DNA of 64,000 bases from Rhytidiadelphus loreus (taxonomy: Eukaryota; Streptophyta; Bryopsida; Hypnales; Hylocomiaceae): NCBI GenBank assembly GCA_947034895.1, contig OX344762.1, forward strand, positions 51,997,087 to 52,061,086, read 5' to 3'. The notes beneath the pieces are model-generated. The model was not told the DNA's origin, ran no database searches, and saw only the letters and a program-made list of their open reading frames with translations. Made by a program: the position numbers and the translations under genes. This document shows, in pieces, positions 1-9,261 of the stretch (position 1 is the first letter of the stretch; each line of letters starts with the position of its first letter).

Positions 1-1053
1 CTTAGACGTCAACAAAAAATTTGATATTGTTTTTGGCGACATCTATTCAGATGTCTTTTGACACATTTTCTGAGATGTCAGCTTTGACATTGAAACATTT
101 TGCAACATCAACTTTGACATACACTATAAAAAATAGCCCATACAAAATACATAGTACATTGTACAAAATACACAATACATTATACACAATACACTATACA
201 CAATATTTGGTATTTATGTCACATGACTTAAAAGCCAATTATTGTGTGTAAATAGACATGAAAAGACATACTATTTATACAAGTAGGGCTGTAGGAGGCA
301 TGACAAACTATATGGGATATGTAATTTTTCAAAATTATACAAAGCTGTCAAATTTGACATCTTAGTTGATATTGCAAAAAACATCTAGACATCTCAATTG
401 ATGTCTTAGTTGATGTCAAAAAAAACACTGTTAAACTTTTTGAATGGTGTCTAGGTGTGCTGATGTGGCATGCCACCTCATCTTTGCTGGATGCCATATT
501 TTTTTATATTTTTTGAATTTGAGTCTATTTAAGTGAAGTGAAGTTTACCAAGTTTAGTTTATACTATGATTTATTTTTTATTATCATGGAGTTGGGATGC
601 ACCCAAGCCAAATGAAAATAAAAAATAAAAAATAAAAAGTAAATCAAATGCCACATCACTTAGCACTTTTTAAATTTTTTAAAATTTAAAAAGAAAACTT
701 GTCTAATGGTGACCTAGTGACCTTCCCCTGCATTTTAAATTTGGTCAGGGTTTTACCTCAATCCATAGTAACTTTCTCTAATTTAACCAAAGTTAAACCA
801 AAAGCTCTTGCCAACGTGGCATTTCTGTGTTTTCTTGGACGTTGTACAAAACACAACTATATTTTCTTGATGTCTTTTAGAACATTACCGTTGCACAAGA
901 CATCAATTTGTTCCACCTATGACATGCAAACATTTTTTGAAACATTGAACTCAATTCTACCTCCTATGGCTACAATCCCATCTTTGTGCTCTTGTTTTGA
1001 AAAACATCCTTGTTTGTTGCTAACGTTCAAAAAAATGCGGGTTTCTTATAGTG
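1..1053. mobile_element. Right end of a CACTA-type element (left end outside window)
   Basis: The stretch ends in TTTCTTATAGTG at 1042-1053. Its reverse complement, CACTATAAGAAACCCGC, matches the termini of the 26-kb CACTA element further right (CACTAGAAGAAACCCGC at 16951). The preceding kilobase is AT-rich and full of short dispersed copies of TGATGTC/GACATC and AGATGTCT, the usual picture of a CACTA subterminal region. A block at about 450-700 (a GTGGCATGCCACCTCATC-like segment followed by AAATGCCACATCA) recurs at about 3620-3690 near another right end, so the two ends are relatives. ORFs here are short and unconvincing. The base triplet after the end is AAC; the matching left duplication cannot be seen. 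Confidence 0.7.
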
Positions 1054-1252
1054 AACCTTTCTTGTTCAGATGATGTCACATACACATTACACCCAACATC
1101 CACAATCATTACTTTTGTCACCTGATGAATGTTTTCAAGACAGTAGTTTCTTGTAGAAGACATAGAAGTAGACAAGCTGCCCTATCCTTTAGATGTTCTA
1201 CATGACATTTGCAAGCTATCACACATATATACAAAGAACATGGACGTATTAA

Positions 1253-2172
1253 CCCCTAAAGGACCATTGTCCCCTCGGGGGACAAATGTGTTTTTGGGCA
1301 GGTACCTACGAGCAAAAATTTTGTTGTGATTTTTTGAAACTTCTTTTGGAGATGGAAAAATTTATAAGCTTTGTGAGAATATAATTTTTTTCACAATTGG
1401 TGCCTGAGAACAAAAGTTATGACCAAATAAGCTCAAACGAGGGGATGGGCAGTCCGGGCAGCAAAAAAAAATAGACAAAAATTTGAATTTTTTTTTAAGA
1501 TTTTTTTCTCATAGATTATATTTTTGTCTATCTAGAAAGCTTTGATTCATTTCATTTGGATTTGTTATGAGCAAGTTATGGACATTCTTGTTTTTTAGGC
1601 AGTTAGAGCATCTTCTTGAAAAAAATAACTTGTAGGATTCATTTTTTAATGCAATTTTTTTTTTTTTTCAATTTTTTCTTACATGGTCTGATTTACTTTC
1701 TAGAACAATCCCACCATTGAGATTAGTGCATTTTAATTCAATCTAAAATATATTAATATTTTAGATTTTCCTTCTATCTTGTACCTATTTCTATTTAACA
1801 ATTTTTTTAAGAATGATACTTAGGTTTTTTTGAATTTTTTTTCCCCTAGACTCTCAACTCAATTCTCCACCATAAAGATTTAAATCTCAAAACTCTGTAG
1901 TGCAAAAGTTTTAAGTTAAAAATGTTCAAAGTACGAAAATCTAGTCCTACAAGGTGCTGAAAACTTATTTTTTTCACTTTAAACTCAGATATCTTGCAAT
2001 CTGTGCAGTCAAAAATTCTAAATTTTTTTCCACACACTCTCATACTAGTTAGATGTAAGATCCTACGGTTAGATATGAAAAAAAAACAATTTTCATTTTT
2101 TTCCACTCTTTGCTATAGATATGGCAGTTTTGACTGTTTTTTGGCAGGAAAAAGACCTTGGTCCTTCAGGGG
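1253..2172. mobile_element. piggyBac-like MITE (920 bp) with TTAA target sites
   Basis: The element has terminal inverted repeats, CCCCTAAAGGACCA at the left and TGGTCCTTCAGGGG at the right (one mismatch), and is flanked by TTAA at 1249-1252 and 2173-2176. A TTAA target site plus a CCC-starting terminus is the signature of piggyBac-type transposition. The interior is AT-rich with no credible coding region. It interrupts the remnant of a CACTA transposase gene. A diverged copy of its right-hand third is recognisable at about 41571-41770 inside the 26-kb CACTA element. An alternative assignment would be a PIF/Harbinger MITE with TTA duplication; the complete TTAA on both sides and CCCC terminus favour piggyBac. 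Confidence 0.65.
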
Positions 2173-2176
2173 TTAA

Positions 2177-2440
2177 GCTGCAACCTCAGGAATTGCATTG
2201 TCACCCACAATGACAAAGTAGGCTCTTTTTTCATCTATGGAATGCTACATTGAGTCAACTTCTTGCATTGGTTGTAGTCCATCAAACTCCCTATCATTTT
2301 GCAATTGAACCATGTTCAGGATGGATTGGGTAGAATACGTATAGTGCCTTCCATTACTCCTAACCTCTGTTCGGCACACAACTTTCCAAAATGTTCAATT
2401 TTCTTTCTCACAAATGTCAACCACTCCGCAAAAGGTAAGA
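2177..2440 (-). pseudogene. CACTA tnp2 transposase remnant, DUF4216-like C-terminal part
   Basis: Read on the minus strand, about 2391 down to 2177 is an open frame beginning WKVVCRTEVRSNGR and containing NDREFDGLQP. The corresponding part of the tnp2 gene at 37424-38270 reads WKVVCRTDVCGRRG and NDSDFIGLQP. This is the C-terminal DUF4216 region of CACTA transposases. One in-frame TAG (2245-2247) breaks it, and the frame runs into the TTAA of the piggyBac-like MITE. Upstream sequence (2391-2440) is degraded. The fragment points away from the right-hand end at 3965, opposite to the orientation in the intact-layout element, so the surrounding element is rearranged or nested. Confidence 0.6.
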
Positions 2441-2639
2441 ATTTTATTTAGGGTGGATAAGAAACTACTCTTTGTGGTTGCAAGAGCCTTGACTATAGAC
2501 AAAAAACTCCACATCCTTTCCATCTCTAGGCCTTTGTCAAGATGTATTCCTTGTATGATACATTGCTTGGTATCATTTAAAGCACTGGTCTAAACAATTG
2601 TATGCAATGCCTTAACACCATATATGAGAACTACAAATG

Positions 2640-3965
2640 TCTACACTGATGCTTTTTGATCGGTGTCTAAGTTTGTAAAGACAACTACCTACGACATCTA
2701 CTTATATATTAGTGTTGATACCAACATCATAGGAGACATCAACATGTACTTTTGATGTTTTCCATGACGTCTCAGAAAATGTCTAGACGTTTAAATGTAG
2801 TCTGCATTTCTACTTGTAACAATTCTTGTGTTTTCCATATTCCATATTGTTTGTCTAACTTTCCACCATCCCTCTTGTATAAAGAGGTTGTCTTCTCCTC
2901 TCTATATAATCACATCAAGTGGCTTTTAAATCATGTACTATAATATCCAAATATGGTGTATTTTGTTTGGTGTATTTTGTATTCTATATGGTGTACTATG
3001 TATGACATGTTGTATTGGACATTTTTGAAATACATTTGGAGTCATATGACATAATTCTTAATACAGTGACATAATTCTTAATACACTGTATTCTTAATAC
3101 AGTGTATTTTGTATGGCATATTATGTATTGTATATGGTATATTATGTATGGTATATTATATATGGTGTATTATATATGAAATGTTGTATTGTACATTATG
3201 AAATTTGGATGTGCATTATGTAGGACTTGTATAATTGTCCATATTGACATTATGCCAAATAGCACATTTGACCACATAAATGTCAAAAGTGACATCATTT
3301 TGTTCTTCTAAATCATATTGAATGTTGCAAGAAATATTTATGGTGAAATTAGGACATCTACAATGACATCCCACAACATCTAGATGTTTAAGTTGACGTC
3401 TCAATAAATGTCTAGACGTCTAAGGTGATGTCTTAGAAAATGTCTAGACGTCTAAGGTGATGTCTCAGAAAACGTCTAGATGTCTAAGTTGATGTCTTTC
3501 AAAACGTCTAGATGTCTAAATTGATGTCTTTCAAAACGTTTAGACGTCTAAGTTGATGTCTTCAAAAACAATATTAAATTTCTTAAACAATAGGAAAATG
3601 TGTTAACGTGGCAAAGAAATGTGCTGACGTGGCATGCCACATCATCCTTACTAAATGCAATGTCAAATGCCACCTCAGATGCCACGTCATGGACGGGCAT
3701 GGATGGAAAAAAATCCTACATGGCTTCCCGCACATGTGTGGCACTTAGGTGGCAACCACATGGCGACCTTTCAGGACCCCGTTGACCCATGTTTTTTGTG
3801 ATGTCTAGCGAAAAATTTGTGATGTCCGGCCATATTTTTGATGTTTTTGGCATGTCTGCGCGGGACGCAAGTTTCAAGACGTCCTTGCAGACGTAGAAAA
3901 ACGTCAGCACAGACGTGCGGATGTCTAAATCTTGAAATCTAAAAAAACAGAGTTTTCTTACAGTG
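2640..3965. mobile_element. Second CACTA-type right end with subterminal repeats
   Basis: The stretch ends in TTTTCTTACAGTG at 3953-3965, whose reverse complement is CACTGTAAGAAAAC, a variant CACTA/CACTG terminus. Proximal to it is a dense array of GATGTC, AGACGTCTA and GACGTGGCA motifs, the expected subterminal transposase-binding region. The part at about 3600-3700 is similar to the segment before the end at 1053. No left partner is visible in the window, so this element may be the outer one, with the element ending at 1053 inserted in it. Confidence 0.6.
3391..3562. repeat. Tandem 37-bp subterminal repeat
   Basis: About four and a half copies of a unit of roughly 37 bp. Each contains GTCTAGACGTCTAAG, itself nearly palindromic around AGACGTCT, followed by TTGATGTCTT and an A-rich spacer. 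It lies 400 bp inside the CACTA-type end at 3965 and is best read as the subterminal repeat array of that element. Confidence 0.8.
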
Positions 3966-4074
3966 AATGTTTGTGTTCCCAAGGACATTTCTATAGTTTG
4001 GGGTTCTAGCGGTTGGTGGGGTTGATTTGTAGGTTGGTGGAATTGGTAAATTTTTAGAATTGGTGCAATTGAAG

Positions 4075-4245
4075 CAAGAGTGTGTGGCATTGCAACTTGT
4101 GTACGTATTGTCAACTGGACCGAGAGAATGACAACGCGTGGTGAATTTTTTTGAATTGTTGCAACTAGATCGGGAGTGCATGGCGTTGCATCTCGCGTGG
4201 GTGTCGTCAATTGGATTGAAAAAGCGACATTGCGTGGTGTTGCGG
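4075..4245. repeat. Imperfect tandem duplication of about 97 bp
   Basis: The segments at about 4078-4147 and 4175-4246 share the pattern GAGTG..TGGC.TTGCA.CT.G.GT followed by TGTCAA.TGGA and end in GCGTGGTG. The copies have diverged by many substitutions. A 195-codon minus-strand ORF that crosses this region also crosses the CACTA end at 3965 and is not credible as a gene. Confidence 0.55.
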
Positions 4246-4330
4246 CTTGTTTAGGTACGTACCTTTCCAATGTTGTGAATTTGGTGAATTGATTACTTGC
4301 CATTACAGTTGCAGAGCTGCAGACTTCCTA

Positions 4331-5560
4331 GTTTAGGGTTCAGGTTTTGCCATGATAGTGGAAGAGTAGTACGCTCAAAATTTCTAGAATTTAAAGGCAC
4401 TCAACTTGCACGTAGTTCTATCTTTAGATTGTACATCAAGATTTGCTAGGGATCATGCAGATTGTAGTTTACATCTTTTGAAAGCAATTCAAGAGTACTA
4501 TATTACAATTTAGAAGTTCTGTTTTTAGATTCTAAGTCGTGAATTGGCAGGGATTGTGCAGGTTGTAGTTTAGATCTTTTGCAAGTAATTCAAGAGTACT
4601 ATAAAATTTGTTGAATCTTTCTTCATTGGCTTTGCAATACTACAAATTCATATACTAGTGAGACTAAATCTTCACACCTATTGGCAATGTGTACAGGTGT
4701 CTGAAGCCAGGGTGCCAGTTCTACATCCATAGTTAGGGAGATTGTACAAAAACAATTCAGGAATTTGGAGCCCAAGGTAAGAAATTCTTTAAATAATGAA
4801 TTAGGGTTTAGTTTATGAAATTAGGGTTCAACTTAGGAAATTAGGGTTTAAGCTCGCAAAAGTCAATTATCTAGATAATTGTTTAGGATTCCGCTAATAA
4901 AATTAGGGTTCAGTTTATGAAACTAGGGTTCACACTCTCAGAAGCCAATCACACCCTAAATTTAAGTAGATGCAAATTAGTTTCTATCTTCGAGTCGACG
5001 ATAGATTCATTAGTCTAGTTTAGATAACCTCAACTTCATCATAGGCAACATCGAGTGAAGAATCTATCGTCAACTTGAAGATACGGTCACATACATTATA
5101 GAATTTTGAACATTCCAATTAAAAACTAGAAAGCAAACATTGTACTCTATCCTTGAGTCAACAATAGATTCATTAATCTAGTTTAGATAACCTCAACTTC
5201 AAAACAAGCAACTAAAAATAAAGAATCTATCCTCGACTCGAGGATATAGTCAAAGTACATTACCAAATCTAGAACATTCTAGTTAAAAAACAAACATTGT
5301 ACAAACTTAGATCCTTTACTACGGATACTAAATCTATAAGTCTTAGGCTAATAAAGTTATCATCAATTTGATGATGAAGTCCTACATTCCAATTCAAAAC
5401 AAACTAATCTGGATAACAATCTAGTTCATAGAATTTAGAAAATTGATTAGAAGATTTAGAAAATAAACAAAAATGTACAATAAAAAATCTACAACTCTAC
5501 TAAATAATATGAAACTGAATCTTAACAAACTTAGACACATATTTTTCCAGGAATTCAACA
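4331..5560. other. Non-coding upstream region of ParB-methyltransferase-like gene 2
   Basis: No credible ORF. The stretch contains five or so copies of AATTAGGGTTY at about 4799-4935, reminiscent of but not equal to plant telomere repeat. It also holds a tandem duplication of about 163 bp (unit A from 4982, unit B from 5146 to about 5301) and the first five copies of the gene-2 palindrome. It probably holds the promoter, leader and possibly 5' introns of the gene starting at 5561. Confidence 0.5.
4982..5301. repeat. Tandem duplication, about 163-bp period, carrying palindromes
   Basis: Two head-to-tail copies share the segments AGATTCATTAGTCTAGTTT, AGATAACCTCAACTTCA, AAGAATCTATC and AGCAAACATTGTAC, with roughly 80 percent identity by eye. 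Each copy carries two copies of the TATC...GATA palindrome, so the palindromes were multiplied together with their spacer. Confidence 0.7.
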
Positions 5561-7175
5561 ATGGCACAACAAGACGATTACGACTATTTTCTTACTAAGT
5601 CTCATCTTCAACCCTTCGTTAACCCCATCAATGACAAACCCTTCATTACTAAAATGGAGGACACCTTTAGAACATTGTGGGAGTTTAAGGATCATATCAG
5701 CACATGGAATTTTGGTGTCAATCGGTGGAAAAATTATGTATATCTCCGCTATTGAATCCAGGGAAAAACAAACTACATGCCCTAAAACCTAAAAGAGAAG
5801 GTGACACTTATTGAAGATCACCAGAAGAACTACATCGTCATTGTTCTCCGCGAAGTTGATGACAATAGAAAACAGAAGGACCACTGTCACTCCATTGTAA
5901 TAAATGTCAATTTGGTTTACGGGAAGTTCAATCTTGACAACCTCATGACATTCCTTGAGGAATCTCAAATGGAGTTCCTGAACAAAAAATTTGAAAAAAA
6001 ATCGATATGCTCCATGGGTTAATAGTATAGTAAAGTCAAATGCTTCCAAATTACCGCTCATTTTCCAAACGCTAGACTGATACGCATTGGAAGACGTTGA
6101 AGCACAATCTTCTATAGGCCGCAATGTTGCCCACGAGAAAAGGCAAGTTTTAGGTACTCCACCAAAGTTACCAACTCTAGTTGATGCTTTGGAAAGTAGA
6201 GGAGCTCCCATTGGTCAAACGTGGTCGGAGCCAAAAAAACGAGAGGCTACACAATCCACGGGGAACGAATCAAGCAAAAAACAAAAAAAGAATCATCTTG
6301 GTGGATTTGTAGGAACCGGCAGTTTAGCGTCAGCATTGACAACAGTATCCATGGGAACCGTGGCCTCAACAGATCTTCAACCAGAATATGAGAATTTTGC
6401 CATCATCCAACAAAATTTTGGGGCTGAGCACAAAGATTGTTTTCTTCATGGCATGGACACAGTCTCCGTCTCTATTGACAAATGCATCATTGTGTGTGAC
6501 TAAGATGCCATTTGTACATTGCAGAAAGACATCACTAAGGTTGTCAAAAATGAATTCATTCAACTCATCGAAGTTAAGAAAGATAGAAGGTTTGCCTCAC
6601 GCCAGTCAATTTGAATAGACGATTACTTAAGAAGAAGCCCGAGAAGTGGGATGACATCAAGGACAACCTGTTCATGATCATAAATGGCCAATATAGTATA
6701 ACTACATCCCAAGAGCTTTAGATTGAGGTTTTTGGAGAGGACAGAAGAATAAAGCTGCAAACATGGGATGCTTTCATTGTCTAGTCTTTGGACCATAAAA
6801 AGTTACGAAACATCTCAAAATTCTATAATATTACAAATCATTTGAATCACGCCTAGCCAACTTGGAGGAACTAGATCATCGCATGTCAGAACATCTAGAT
6901 GACATACAAATGTGCCACCAATGAACCAAAAGATGGTGTAACGAGAAAGAATAATGTAGTCTTCAGTATAAGAAATTATGAGGTACAATCCTATCTTTCT
7001 AATCTATCGTCAAGTCGATGATATCCATCTTCTAGGAAAATGAAATATTGTTGTTGTCTTTCATTGAATATCCATGATAATAGTACTAAAATTCAAGAAA
7101 ACTCAGCGGTGTTTTACTATGTATGTCTTCCTTTATTTGGAGGCTTTACTCATAACGTCGACTCAAGGATAGACA
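4984..7175. repeat. Dispersed gene-2 palindrome set, left half
   Basis: Copies of an imperfect palindrome of the type CTATCnTCRAnTCGAnGATAG lie at about 4984 (CTATCTTCGAGTCGACGATA), 5064, 5147, 5227 (CTATCCTCGACTCGAGGATA), 5358, 7004 and 7156. All are in non-coding stretches: upstream of the ATG at 5561 and in the intron after the ParB-like exon. Three more copies lie at 51629-51738 in an intron of the right half of the same gene. Such a motif could be a protein-binding site; that is inference. Confidence 0.7.
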
Positions 7176-7692
7176 AAAAATGTATTATTTTTCTTGTTCA
7201 TTAACGTTTTCATAAAATCGGCATGCAGAATTTCATGGAGTCTGTAATCAAATGGTTTCAAAATATAAATCCTGTAAAAGACGGAGCGTTGATATCTGAA
7301 ACCGTAGATCTCAAAAACAAGATTCAGATGATCACTTTACCAGATGAGTTGTTTGCGCATTAGAAAAAAATTTAAACAAAGCATGCTAATGGCAAGTTGA
7401 TTGATCCTATTTCTTTGACAATGTTCAAAAAATTAAAGGATTTAAAAAAAGGCACTATCACTGAAAAAGGAGTTTTTTAAACATTGTGCTCATTTCATAG
7501 ACAAAGATTTCGGAGTCTTTGCGCAACATCTACTAGGTGAAATGCCGAAGCAGAAGGCAATACATCTAAAAGTCTCTGTCTCAAGAACTAAGATTCTCGA
7601 GCCCGACAACCTTTCAACTGTGGATTGGGTAGAGAGAAGGAAGCGCAAAAAAGTTGTGCTTCAAGATTTAATGTTGTTGAAGCCCACCTTGT
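5561..7692 (+). pseudogene. ParB-methyltransferase-like gene 2, 5' half (pseudogene, split by 43-kb insertion)
   Basis: An ATG at 5561 opens a frame starting MAQQDDYDYFLTK that runs to 6022 but has an in-frame TGA (5753) and TAA. A second coding stretch (6087-6618) is Lys-rich, with a coiled-coil-like end, and has a TAA at 6501. The exon ending at 6982 encodes a ParB-like segment: IINGQYSITTSQEL, then WDAFIV, LRNISKFYN and a W..MTYK tail. It resembles the GQHS-type box of ParB folds and carries five in-frame TAG codons. The next exon starts at 7229 in phase and contains LIDPISLTMFKKLKDL with TAG and TAA stops. The frame reaches LIDN at 7697-7708, where the duplication flanking the 43-kb insertion begins; the same frame resumes as LIDSGEN at 50743. 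Function of the ancestor is unknown; it is clearly not functional here. Confidence 0.6.
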
Positions 7693-7707
7693 AGCTCATA
7701 GACAACG
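7693..7707. repeat. Left copy of the target-site duplication of the 43-kb insertion
   Basis: AGCTCATAGACAACG here and AGCTTATAGATAGCG at 50740-50754 agree at 12 of 15 positions, all three differences being transitions. Mutator-like elements make 9-11-bp duplications; the extra matching bases may be chance or shared element sequence. Confidence 0.55.
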
Positions 7708-8640
7708 AAGCTAGTATACGAGCGCAGAGCGTAGAGCCAAGAATTCCGAGCGTGGAGCATAGATTATGTGTGAATTTTACAAAAAAGTTAAAGGAATAAA
7801 ATTAAGAAAAAAGATGTGGATGAAAGATATGGATGAATGTGGAAAAAAAATACAGTGGCTACGGATGAAAAATTGGATGGATGTGATCCAAAAATAAAGT
7901 ACATGTAGATGAAGAATAGGCTGAATTAGGGTGAAAATTACGATGGATGTGGAAGAAAAGTGGGATATATGTGGATGGACGGAACGGTGGATGTGGATGA
8001 AAAATAGGATGGATGTGGATGAAAAGTAGGGTGGACATGGATGAAAAATGGATGGAAGTGGATGAAAAATAGGGTGAACGTAGATGAACAGAAGGTGGAT
8101 CTGGATATTAAATTTGTTAGCCATGCATGGAAAACAGGGTGGATGTCAATGAGAAATTGGGTGAACATAAATGGAACATATAAGCTGGATATGGATGAAA
8201 AGAACAATGGATGTGGATGAAAAGTGGGATGAAAAAAAGGATGAACGTGGGATGAAAAAAGGGATGAACATGGATGGATGGAACGGTGGATGTGGATGAA
8301 AAATGGATACAAGTGGATGACAAGTAGGATGAACGTGGATGAACAAAAAGTGGATGTGGTTAATAAATTTGTTGGTCATGCATGGAAAACATAGTGGATA
8401 TGGATGAAAAATTTGGTGAACATAAATGGAACATAAGCTGGATATGGATGAAAGATATTGATGAATGTGGATGAAAAGTGGGATGAATGAGGATGAAAAG
8501 TGAGATGAATGTGGATGAAAAGTAATATGGATGCGGTTTAGGGTTAATAGGGTGTATGTCGTTGAAGGTTGACCTTCCATGCATAAAAAATAGGGTGCAT
8601 GTGGATGAAAAAATTGGAGGTCATGGAGGAAAATTCAAGG
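7708..8640. repeat. Left inverted terminal array: GAGCG repeats plus GGATGAA minisatellite
   Basis: It begins with several GAGCG/GAGC units (7718-7762), then AT-rich sequence, then from about 7810 to 8640 a long array built on GTGGATGAAAA and GGATGTGGATGAA. A higher-order period of about 253 bp is visible: the block AAATTTGTT..CATGCATGGAAAAC occurs at about 8109 and again at about 8362 with the same following sequence. Minus-strand ORFs of 70-140 codons rich in His, Ser, Phe and Ile across this array are translations of the repeat and not genes. The array is the inverted counterpart of 50218-50739. Confidence 0.75.
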
Positions 8641-9054
8641 TTCCATGTACTTAGGATGTAAGATCAAAAATTTCAAAATGTTGGATGTATATTTTTTTAT
8701 TTTGTTGTGTACTACACGGGTAGTAAATACCTATAACATTCGGATTTTAGAGAGATCAGTTGTAACAAGGGCAGGTGCAATCATGCCATCCTAAAATGGT
8801 GCAATGCATACCTAAACGGCTTCAACTAGGTCTCTCGGTACTGAGAGACTTCCCATATATGGTCTCCTCATACAATATCTTAGAATGGGATTCAATAGTT
8901 TTGGAACTTCAAATTAGAACTTGTTGTATATTTGTTTTCAGGTAGGATTAGGATTAGGCCTACAATTTTTTCCCTTGGATTCATTAAGTACTATTGTTAG
9001 ATTTAAAATATGCACTTCAAATTATTAGATTTAGAAAGGCATTCACGGAAATGT
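8641..9054. other. Spacer between terminal array and transposase gene
   Basis: No gene seen. The stretch contains one copy of the gene-1-type palindrome, TCTCGGTACTGAGA, at 8833-8846. This is the only copy found away from gene 1 and it links this end of the composite element with gene 1. Confidence 0.5.
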
Positions 9055-9261
9055 CTACATGTTCACAACATCATACCAAGCTGCAAGTAATAAAAGTAAA
9101 GTGCACAGAAAGAACTTTGTACATGATGCATGTAACCAGTGACCGTTCAATGGAGTAGTGTCCCTTTTAGTCTCACTACTATTAAAAACAAAACGAAATA
9201 CAAGATGAAATATCAGGTCCTCTACTTCACTACTGACATCCATTTTGTCACTACCTAATAC

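Noticed and set aside
3716..4303. 195-codon minus-strand ORF
   Set aside because: It crosses the CACTA terminus at 3965 and an imperfect tandem duplication; composition is Thr/Gln/Pro-rich with no domain. Chance ORF.
4799..4935. Possible interstitial telomere repeat
   Set aside because: The copies are AATTAGGGTTY units separated by variable sequence; they do not form a TTTAGGG array.
7777..8584. Several overlapping minus-strand ORFs rich in His, Phe, Ile and Ser
   Set aside because: They are translations of the GGATGAA minisatellite, open in more than one frame, as expected for a repeat without stops.
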